From the NCBI RefSeq assembly GCF_029953635.1, contig NZ_CP124543.1, positions 5,001,455 through 5,065,454 of the forward strand: a DNA stretch of 64,000 bases, read 5' to 3'. Shown in pieces: positions 27,649 to 34,457 of the stretch. Under the pieces are notes generated by a model. That model saw only the letters and a list, made by a program, of their open reading frames with translations. It ran no database searches and had not been told where the DNA came from. The stretch's first letter is position 1, and every line of letters begins with the position of its first letter. Origin of the DNA: Halotia branconii CENA392 (GTDB lineage: Bacteria > Cyanobacteriota > Cyanobacteriia > Cyanobacteriales > Nostocaceae). Both the position numbers and the translations under genes were made by a program.

Positions 27649-29619
27649 TTATACTTTACTAAAATCTAGTAAACTTGCTAACTGACCCTCTATTTGAGTG
27701 CGATCCTGAGCATTAGGATTCAATCGTAGGTAGGTTTGTAGATCATCTACAGCATTTTCAAAGTAACCCAAAGCAATCAGAGCAACTGCTCGGTTTTGGT
27801 ATAATTCTGCATCATCCTGTGACAAGGCAATTGCTTGATTTAGGTCAGCTAATGCCTCTGGTAAGCGTCCGATCTCATAATACAGTCTGGCACGGTTAGC
27901 AAAGAACATAGGTTGGTTGGGATTCAAGGCTATTGCCGTGTTGTAATCTACTAAAGCTGCCTCAGGCTGCTCTAAAACCTCCAATGCTTCGGCTCGACCT
28001 ATTAAAGATGGAACTGTATATGGATTCAAATCAAAAGCAACAGAATAAGCTTGAACCGCTTCAACCATTTGCCCTCTTTGTCGATAACACAGTCCTAAGT
28101 TCGTCCATACTTCTTGGTAGGGTGGACTTAATTCGATAGCTTTGAGATAGTCTTTTAAGGCTTTGTCTAAATCACCCATCTTCAAGTACACATTGCCGCG
28201 CTCATTGTAATACTCAGAATAATTAGGGTCCATTGCTATGGCATCAGTGAATTGAGCGATCGCCTCTTGGTAAGGGCCAGTAACAGCTAAGACCTGAGCA
28301 ATGTTATACAATAAAACTGAGCGATGCAGCCGATGTTGATCTGGGTGCAAATAAGTATTCAGCAATTTAATTGCTTGCCGACACAGTTCTATTGCCTGTA
28401 ATGATTTCCCTTGGCGATGCCTAACTAAAGCTAGCCCATTGAGTGTAAACGAAGTCAGAAAATATTTATCTTTATCTGGTAAATCAAGCCCCGGCAAGTC
28501 TGCTAGAGCTGTTTCTAGATATTCTGCGGCTTTAGTTAAATCTCGGTTGGGCAAATAGCGAGCATATAGCATAGCCATGACGTAGTATATCCGCACACGT
28601 TGACGAGGGTCTTTTATTTTTGCTAAAGCCTCTTGTTCGACTACTTTTTGGGCTTGTGTTACATTTCCCGCAGCCGTGTTACAACCAAAAATATTACCTA
28701 CTAGATTCCAACGCCTTTCTTCATCCTGACCACAAAGAGACTCTAGATGATCTGAGACTACTTGAGCATAAACTAATGCTTCATGATAGAAGCCATGATG
28801 GTTATAAATTCCCAGCGCCCTTGCTTGCCATAACACAGCTTTATCCGGCCGTTCAGCCAGTTGCCAATAACGAATTAATTGTGGCAAATGAATTTCTATC
28901 TCTAACAAGTCACTTCCTACTTGCTGTTCTAATTTTTGTGCCAATTTGGTCATTTCTTGGGGCGATACTGAAGCCTCTGGTTCAGGCTGTAGGTCTAAAC
29001 AGACAAACTGTTTGACAACTTTGGCATCAAACTGACTAGTGGTAGTTTGTTGACATCCGGGATCAATAGCAATTAGCAAAGTTAAATTTAGTTGCTGACC
29101 ACGACGGCGGATTAATTCTGTAAAAAACATCCTTACTAAAGTACCAGCGCGATGGAAGCGATCGCAAGCAATTACCCAAGGAGAACCATCGGTATATTTG
29201 TACCAAGCATCAAGTAAATTAATTAATCCATGAACAATCCGATAAGCTCGGTCAATAGGATAGTTACGCACCTTTTCCTGAAAAATAGCAGTATCCGTCA
29301 AAGCGGCATTCTGCACCGATATCTGTCGTCGTAATGCTGGTAAAATAATTGTTAATTCGTAACTATGTTTAATAATTAACTCTGGTGCTTGCTGTTGTAT
29401 CTGAGGTAATAATCCTGCAATCAAATCCTTGAGACCAGCCCATACGCCGTCTTCTTCAAAATCGCAAGTTAGTAGCCAAGTACTTGCCCCATGATTTTGA
29501 GCATCCTGAAGCCATTGTTGCAATACTTGCCGACGCGATCGACCAGATTCTGCCTCAAGTATAATTACCTGACCAGTAGTAATTAGGGGTTGGATGAGAG
29601 TCTGATGTTGCTGTTGCAT
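27649..29619 (-). CDS. TPR protein with degenerate ATPase-like N-terminus
   Basis: A 656-residue protein. Residues 15-210 look like a STAND/AAA-type ATPase domain: VIILEAESGRSRRQVL occupies the P-loop position but lacks the GKT/S, and SPWVIACDRFHRAG takes the Walker B position with Asp but no clear catalytic Glu. The middle is helical. From about 425 to 640 there are about six TPRs with classic consensus (DPNYSEYYNERGNVYLKMGD and similar). It starts 6 bases after the M50 gene stop with AAGGA upstream, so it is the last gene of the peptide/M50 operon. It may act as a scaffold or sensor; this is inferred from context. Confidence 0.75.
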   Translation of the reverse strand: MQQQHQTLIQPLITTGQVIILEAESGRSRRQVLQQWLQDAQNHGASTWLLTCDFEEDGVWAGLKDLIAGLLPQIQQQAPELIIKHSYELTIILPALRRQISVQNAALTDTAIFQEKVRNYPIDRAYRIVHGLINLLDAWYKYTDGSPWVIACDRFHRAGTLVRMFFTELIRRRGQQLNLTLLIAIDPGCQQTTTSQFDAKVVKQFVCLDLQPEPEASVSPQEMTKLAQKLEQQVGSDLLEIEIHLPQLIRYWQLAERPDKAVLWQARALGIYNHHGFYHEALVYAQVVSDHLESLCGQDEERRWNLVGNIFGCNTAAGNVTQAQKVVEQEALAKIKDPRQRVRIYYVMAMLYARYLPNRDLTKAAEYLETALADLPGLDLPDKDKYFLTSFTLNGLALVRHRQGKSLQAIELCRQAIKLLNTYLHPDQHRLHRSVLLYNIAQVLAVTGPYQEAIAQFTDAIAMDPNYSEYYNERGNVYLKMGDLDKALKDYLKAIELSPPYQEVWTNLGLCYRQRGQMVEAVQAYSVAFDLNPYTVPSLIGRAEALEVLEQPEAALVDYNTAIALNPNQPMFFANRARLYYEIGRLPEALADLNQAIALSQDDAELYQNRAVALIALGYFENAVDDLQTYLRLNPNAQDRTQIEGQLASLLDFSKV

Positions 29620-29625
29620 AAATAT

Positions 29626-30936
29626 TTATCCTTTAGCTTTACGCCTACTAGTAATCCACAGCCAAAAACCAATTAGCTGCGGGATAAAAATCAATCCGAT
29701 TATCAACGCATCTATAAACTTGTAATGTTGAATTTGAATACCACTACCTAAAGCTGTAAAAAAAGCTAAACAGTAGTTCCAAAACACAGGGACACCAATA
29801 AATAACAAAGAGCTAAAAGCCAAAGCACGACCTAGTAACCAGACTATTGCATAAACACGAATCACCCGCATTTCAGAGGCTTTGATGTGAGACTGGTCTA
29901 CTTGGCGGATCGAGTGAATTATTTGCCCCAACTGATTATGTAAGAAAATCTCTGTATCTTTCATTAGGTTCTTGCACCTAAAGAAATTGGCAATTACGTA
30001 GTAGAAGTCAGTCCGCACAAAGAAATAACATTGCCAAAGTATCCCCAGCAAATAAGTCAACAATATAGCTTGGCCTAGTTGTCCAATTAGCCCAGGTAGT
30101 AAGATCCAACCACGATTATCAGCAAAAAAAACCAAAAGTAAAACAGAGCTAGATATCGCATCTAGCAATGGCCCGGCTAGTAATGGTAAATAGCGTTGCT
30201 TTCTTGGTACAGCCCAAATGCCAGTCATGTCCGTTTCTGCTACTAATATCCATAGACGATGACTAATTCCCAGGCGTGAAAAGATACCAAGAGATCTAGC
30301 TGCTATTAAATGAGCCATTTCGTGTAAAAAAACCCTCAAAAAGCCCATGACCATGAGTAACAAACTCATCAAAGCCCAATTTTTTGGGAAAAAATAAGCA
30401 TTCCAGTCAGGAATAATTGCAGGATCTACAGCAATTGCACATATAGCCAACCCAATCAAAACCCCACTGCTGACCAGCATTGGTCGGCTAAATAATTTAC
30501 GGGCTAGTGATTGCGGAAAGTTGACAAAATGATAATTTAGTGACTTCGGTTTTCTATGTCTGGAGATGAGATGAGATGGGTTTGTAGCAGTTATTTCCAT
30601 AAAGTTACCTGCTATTAAGGGACGGACAAAACCCTTAGATTCTAAGAGATTTAGTAAATCCTCTATATCAGGAACTTCGTCATATTTTTGCTGATAGAAT
30701 AACTGAGCTTGTCCTACCGTCATCCCTATAGCTAGGCAGTCTAATAATTCTAAAGCTTCAGATGGTATAACTAAAAAAACAGCAGTATCTAATTGCCCAA
30801 TTACAACTTCGTTACCATCAGGTTGTCGAGTAAACGGATAAACTGCAACTAATGTGTCAGTTGCCCAATAACTCATGAGAACTGAATCCTTAAGTAATGC
30901 CAAAAACTCTGTTATGTTTAACAATACCTTCGCCAT
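29626..30936 (-). CDS. PqqD-like domain plus M50-type metalloprotease, membrane protein
   Basis: A 436-residue protein. Residues 30-107 resemble a PqqD-like peptide-binding (RRE) domain, including an ALELLDCLAIGMTVGQAQ segment and a DLLNLLESKGFV helix. Membrane helices begin near 150. HEMAH at 205-209 is a zinc-protease HExxH motif inside a membrane segment, and Asp259 in AGPLLDA is a candidate third ligand as in M50 proteases. More helices follow. The start is uncertain: the ATG at 30936 has no Shine-Dalgarno and sits in an inverted-repeat arm, whereas the ATG at 30876 (MSYWATDT) has AAGGA 10 bases upstream. A small peptide gene lies upstream and the TPR gene starts 6 bases downstream. Confidence 0.8.
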   Translation of the reverse strand: MAKVLLNITEFLALLKDSVLMSYWATDTLVAVYPFTRQPDGNEVVIGQLDTAVFLVIPSEALELLDCLAIGMTVGQAQLFYQQKYDEVPDIEDLLNLLESKGFVRPLIAGNFMEITATNPSHLISRHRKPKSLNYHFVNFPQSLARKLFSRPMLVSSGVLIGLAICAIAVDPAIIPDWNAYFFPKNWALMSLLLMVMGFLRVFLHEMAHLIAARSLGIFSRLGISHRLWILVAETDMTGIWAVPRKQRYLPLLAGPLLDAISSSVLLLVFFADNRGWILLPGLIGQLGQAILLTYLLGILWQCYFFVRTDFYYVIANFFRCKNLMKDTEIFLHNQLGQIIHSIRQVDQSHIKASEMRVIRVYAIVWLLGRALAFSSLLFIGVPVFWNYCLAFFTALGSGIQIQHYKFIDALIIGLIFIPQLIGFWLWITSRRKAKG

Positions 30937-31010
30937 TTTTGTGTAAGTTGAGTTGAGGCACGAAACCCAACCTACGAACCAAGGCTTTTTTTACTTTGGC
31001 GAAGGTATTG
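30922..31010. promoter_or_regulatory. Long inverted repeat in the leader of the M50 gene
   Basis: Perfect 14-base arms CAATACCTTCGCCA (30922-30935) and TGGCGAAGGTATTG (30997-31010) enclose 61 bases. Inside them is a second imperfect palindrome around GTAGGTTGGGTTTCGT, a word also seen near 55760. One arm covers the ATG at 30936. In mRNA the fold could hide that start, or the whole could be an inserted repeat element. Confidence 0.6.
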
Positions 31011-31070
31011 ATTTAAGTATGGATCTGCGACCTAGGATATACAGACCCACACTCAACTTCTAGTTAAAAT

Positions 31071-31208
31071 TTACAAACCAATGCACAACCAGATTGGATA
31101 AGCTGCTGGAGCAGTTGTTTTAACTGTTTCAGCCTCGCGAATAGCGAACTTTTTCATCTTCATTGAGCCAAGTTCAAAAGATTTGGGTTGAATGTTTTGT
31201 GTTTGCAT
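31071..31208 (-). CDS. 45-residue precursor-like peptide
   Basis: A short ORF, ATG to TAA, with AGGA 9 bases upstream. The N-terminal part is polar (MQTQNIQPKSFELGS, then MKMKKFAIREAE), and the C-terminal part is hydrophobic (TTAPAAYPIWLCIGL) with single Trp and Cys. A leader-plus-core layout like this is typical of ribosomally made, post-translationally modified or processed peptides. It sits 135 bases upstream of a protein with a PqqD-like domain and an M50 protease site, in the same direction. No radical-SAM or cyclodehydratase gene adjoins. Nothing in the sequence proves translation. I do not recognise a named family. Confidence 0.6.
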   Translation of the reverse strand: MQTQNIQPKSFELGSMKMKKFAIREAETVKTTAPAAYPIWLCIGL

Positions 31209-31240
31209 AGTATTGTCCTATTAGATAACAATTGGAAACA

Positions 31241-31277
31241 GAGGCTCACTTTATAGGTTAAGTAACCTGTGAACCTC
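31241..31277. promoter_or_regulatory. Hairpin in the leader of the peptide gene
   Basis: GAGGCTCACT...AGGTTA pairs with TAACCTGTGAACCTC, with one mismatch and one bulge. The core AGGTTA-AG-TAACCT (31255-31268) is perfect. It lies about 35 bases before the peptide start codon and could act as an operator, attenuator or processing site. Confidence 0.4.
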
Positions 31278-31537
31278 TAGTTTCTTTTCATAACTAGATT
31301 TATAAATTATTCAAATTGTTACATAGGTTTACAAATAGGCTTGAATATAACGTTAGACTGACTTATGTAGAGTCTTGTCGAATTAGCACTCACGCCAAAG
31401 TCTGAAGAGTCATATCATGTCCGCATAATTAGTTATAATTCCCGCATCTGTGCAAAAAGCATGAAACCCTCTTTCTCCCTGCTCCCTGCCCCCCTGCGGT
31501 CTTAATGACAAGTATTTAACCTGACACGATATCAAGC
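31278..31537. other. Gap between coaR and the peptide operon
   Basis: AT-rich sequence that probably carries the promoter of the peptide operon. Near 31460-31500 it contains CTCCCTGCTCCCTGCC repeats like those elsewhere in the window. No gene is seen. Confidence 0.45.
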
Positions 31538-32647
31538 CTATTTCCTGGTATAACAATGACAATCTGGTTTCTCAATTAATGATTCAACTAAAGCATTTAA
31601 AGAAGTAGCAGCTAACAAACCACCGCCTAAAGTACCTTCAATGGTAATAAATGGTATATCTTGTTGCATCAGTTGTCGCTTGGCTGCGGGAGCGTGACTA
31701 AAACCAATTGGCATCCCAATTACTAATGCTGGCTGAATTTGTTGCTGATTAATAGCTGCACACACTTCTAATAGCACCGAAGGCGCATATCCAACCACTA
31801 AGATGCAACCTTTAGTGACTTGCTGTAATTTTTCTTGCCATTCTTGACGCTGCCAAAATTCTAATTCTGCTTCTGTGGCTGTGGTGACATGAGGGTTATC
31901 AATCAAAGTTATAACTTGACAACCTAAATGAACTAATCTAGTTTGATCTAAAGCTGCCCCAACTGTGGGGATATCTACAAAAATTTCACAGCTTGATTTG
32001 AGAGCTTCCCGGCTAGCAGCGATCGCTGCTTGACTCAATTTGATAAAAGATACTAAACTCACATCACCACAAGCTAAAACCAGCTGCGATATCAAGTGTT
32101 GTTCAATTTCAGAACGCTCAGACAAGTCAGGTAGTAAGTGTTGTAAAGATTCTGCAAAAGCTTCCGAATGACTATGAACTTCGGCATCCAAGCCACTCCA
32201 CAACTTATCTAGTTCTCCCAATCCGACTTGGGTTTCTACTTCTATTAACTTGAGTTGAGCCAGTACTTCAGCTTGCATAACTTGACAATGGCGATCGCGT
32301 CCTAATAATCCTTCTAGGGCTGATGCAGTTTGTCGCAGTTGAGCAATTTGCTGGATTACTGTTCGATATTGTTGTTGGAGTTGTCCCATCAAATTTACGG
32401 TTGTATCTGTTTCTGGTTCCACTTCCAAAATGTGGCGAATATGGTTGAGTTGAAACCCTTGCTGTTTGAGTGCCACAATCCGTTGCAACCTGATCACATC
32501 TTTTTGTGTGTAAAGGCGATAATTGCTAGGCGATCGCACTGGTTGTGGTAGTATCCCCAATTGATGGTAGTGCCTCACCATCCGCGGAGTTAAACCGCCA
32601 CCTACTGCGTCACTAAGTTCTTTAATGGTTAAACAACTAGCATTCAT
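31538..32647 (-). CDS. coaR: Cobalt-sensing MerR-type activator CoaR
   Basis: A 369-residue fusion. The N-terminus is a MerR-type winged helix (LTIKELSDAVGGGLTPRMVRHYHQLGILP...NYRLYTQKDVIRLQRI) with a helical linker. The C-terminus (about 165-355) resembles precorrin-8x isomerase (CobH/CbiC), with FVDIPTVGAALDQTRLVHLGC and the ALVIGMPIGFSHAPAAK segment. The last residues contain Cys363-His364-Cys365, the position and motif described for Synechocystis CoaR as needed for cobalt sensing. CoaR activates coaT. The ATG overlaps the stop of the upstream TOPRIM-like gene (ATGA), so here it is translated in an operon with a defence-like pair and is no longer divergent from and adjacent to coaT. Confidence 0.92.
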   Translation of the reverse strand: MNASCLTIKELSDAVGGGLTPRMVRHYHQLGILPQPVRSPSNYRLYTQKDVIRLQRIVALKQQGFQLNHIRHILEVEPETDTTVNLMGQLQQQYRTVIQQIAQLRQTASALEGLLGRDRHCQVMQAEVLAQLKLIEVETQVGLGELDKLWSGLDAEVHSHSEAFAESLQHLLPDLSERSEIEQHLISQLVLACGDVSLVSFIKLSQAAIAASREALKSSCEIFVDIPTVGAALDQTRLVHLGCQVITLIDNPHVTTATEAELEFWQRQEWQEKLQQVTKGCILVVGYAPSVLLEVCAAINQQQIQPALVIGMPIGFSHAPAAKRQLMQQDIPFITIEGTLGGGLLAATSLNALVESLIEKPDCHCYTRK

Positions 32648-33207
32648 AATTTATCTAACAACGGTAAAATTCTTTGTAATTCTCTACAAGCTATCTGAAG
32701 GGATGGCGGTGCATTGTTATCTAAACCCTGGTAACACTGGTTTACCAAGTGTTCTACATGGGGCTTACAAGCTGACTCATTGTTAGTGAATTTTGCATAT
32801 TTTGTTTCTTCATCAAAAGTTTCTCCACGTAAATAATGTATCCAAGTTTCAATATTTCTTTTTGGTACAAATATTGCTATGGCTTCATCAGGCTGGCGAA
32901 CTTGTTGTGAATCTGCTATCAATGCATCATCTAATTGCTTCAGTCTTTCTTCCACCGTTTTTTTATCTGCATCAATTAACACTACTAGCATTCCTAAAAG
33001 ATAATTTTTGCTGCGTAATGCTTTAACCTCTGTGGCATAATTTTCCCTAACAAATTGCTCTCCTGCTCCTTTTGCTTTGTTTACACAGATTTTGATTCTG
33101 ATATTTCTATCTAGAATAAACCCTCGCTTTTTCAAAAAATAACGAGCAAAAGCCTCTTGTTGCCTATCCTCACACAGAATCACAATCTGTACCCTACGCT
33201 GGCTCAT
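32644..33207 (-). CDS. TOPRIM-like (DUF4276-type) nuclease partner
   Basis: A 187-residue soluble protein. It opens with strand VQIVILCEDRQQEAFARYFL, in which the Glu of a TOPRIM glycine/acidic motif would sit, and has VLIDADKK (the DxD motif) at about 75-82. A later NIETWIHYL segment is typical of DUF4276-type proteins paired with AAA ATPases. I chose the ATG at 33207, preceded by GGATGG; a start six codons earlier is possible. It overlaps the ATPase gene by 14 bases and overlaps coaR by ATGA. ATPase-TOPRIM pairs (OLD, PARIS and AbiL-like) are phage-defence modules, so the same is inferred here. Confidence 0.72.
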   Translation of the reverse strand: MSQRRVQIVILCEDRQQEAFARYFLKKRGFILDRNIRIKICVNKAKGAGEQFVRENYATEVKALRSKNYLLGMLVVLIDADKKTVEERLKQLDDALIADSQQVRQPDEAIAIFVPKRNIETWIHYLRGETFDEETKYAKFTNNESACKPHVEHLVNQCYQGLDNNAPPSLQIACRELQRILPLLDKL

Positions 33208-34309
33208 ACAGCCATCCCCGTGCAATTAGTTCTGAAATTGGTAAACCAGTATTTTCAGCAACTTCATTACTAATTTTTCTCACTCGTACAGGAGCATTCA
33301 TTTGACGTTCAAACCAATAACCCATAGGTGATGCTAAAAGATAATTAATTAATTCAGGATGATGGGATATGAGCAAAGCTTGTAGCTTTCCTTCACTACA
33401 AAAGTCATAAAGTTGTATTAACCAAGGCTGAATTTCTGTTAGGGCTAAAAAATTTTCTGGTTCATCTATACACAATGTGTAGTCTTCTGATTCTGTACAA
33501 TATAGGAAAGTATAGAGAGCAAAAAGCGCTTTTTGCCCATCAGATAGTTCACTTAAACGATAATCAATTATTCTTGTCTGATCCTCATTGGCTGAAAATT
33601 GCAACTTTAAAGTTCCAAATTCTTCACTTAAATATTCAAACTTTATTCCTACTAAACCATCCAATAAGGAATTTAGTACATTAATTAAATCTTCTGATTT
33701 ATGTTTATTTTTAGTAATATAACGATACCAAGAAACAAAATTTTCCATTTTCCAATTAAGCTGTACTTGTTCTTTTGAACTACCATTTTTCATGAAGCTA
33801 GGAATAATTTGTACAATAATTAATCGTTCCATGCGATTTTGAAACCACTTCAGTTTTGTATTGCCAGTTTCTAGTAGTAACAAAATTGCAGAATGAGTTG
33901 TAGTAAGAGGAAATTCAGATATATGTGAATTATCATCAGCAAGTTGTACCTTGCCGTTCTCAATATTTAATAAAAGGTTATTCTTGAAGTACAGACGCTC
34001 ATATTTAACATGGCAATTATGTTGTATATTATGTTCAATAGCAAGTTCATATTTGTAATCGCCACCATTTCCAGAAATTTCTAGCTCAAAACGTTGAATT
34101 AGTGAAGGCTGCCAGCGTGTGCAGTCAGAATATTTAAAAACTTCTCCTGCACCACAAGAAATAGTTAAAAAGGTTTGAATTTTTCTCAAAGATTCAAAAA
34201 CAGTTGATTTTCCTGAACCATTAGCACCGATAAATAGGTTAATTGAGTCAAAATTCAGTTCAAAATTTACCAAGCCACGAAAGTTATCAATATAGATTCG
34301 CTTTAGCAT
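33194..34309 (-). CDS. AAA (OLD/RecF-like) ATPase of a two-gene module
   Basis: A 371-residue ABC-type ATPase. Walker A GANGSGKS is at 29-36, the signature-like LSELSDGQKALFALY is at about 257-271, Walker B YTLCIDEPENFL follows, and the H-loop is LISHHPELI. The insertion between Walker A and the signature is helical, as in AAA_15/AAA_21 proteins. There is no TOPRIM domain at the C-terminus; it is supplied by the next gene, which overlaps by 14 bases. It starts 148 bases from coaT in the opposite direction, so the CoaR-controlled region could also influence it. Confidence 0.8.
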   Translation of the reverse strand: MLKRIYIDNFRGLVNFELNFDSINLFIGANGSGKSTVFESLRKIQTFLTISCGAGEVFKYSDCTRWQPSLIQRFELEISGNGGDYKYELAIEHNIQHNCHVKYERLYFKNNLLLNIENGKVQLADDNSHISEFPLTTTHSAILLLLETGNTKLKWFQNRMERLIIVQIIPSFMKNGSSKEQVQLNWKMENFVSWYRYITKNKHKSEDLINVLNSLLDGLVGIKFEYLSEEFGTLKLQFSANEDQTRIIDYRLSELSDGQKALFALYTFLYCTESEDYTLCIDEPENFLALTEIQPWLIQLYDFCSEGKLQALLISHHPELINYLLASPMGYWFERQMNAPVRVRKISNEVAENTGLPISELIARGWLYEPA

Positions 34310-34397
34310 AAAATTTTATCCTTATGATGTAGTGCCATAAGTTACAAAAATGGCAATTTAGTAGTATGTAGGTTCTCATATTTAAACTCCTACACTC

Positions 34398-34429
34398 TTG
34401 ACATTAACATTGATGTTAAGGTTTAGGTT
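34398..34429 (+). promoter_or_regulatory. Putative CoaR-controlled coaT promoter
   Basis: TTGACA at 34398-34403 and TAGGTT at 34424-34429 are spaced by 20 bases, longer than normal and as MerR-type activators require. Between them lies a perfect palindrome TTAACAT-TG-ATGTTAA (34404-34419). This is the expected layout of a MerR-family operator. It sits just upstream of the likely coaT start. Confidence 0.7.
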
Positions 34430-34457
34430 GAGAGAAGTCCCAACTCAATCAACTCTC

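Noticed and set aside
34398..34457. N-terminal extension of CoaT from a TTG
   Set aside because: The TTG is the -35 element of a MerR-type promoter; the ATG at 34458 fits the family.
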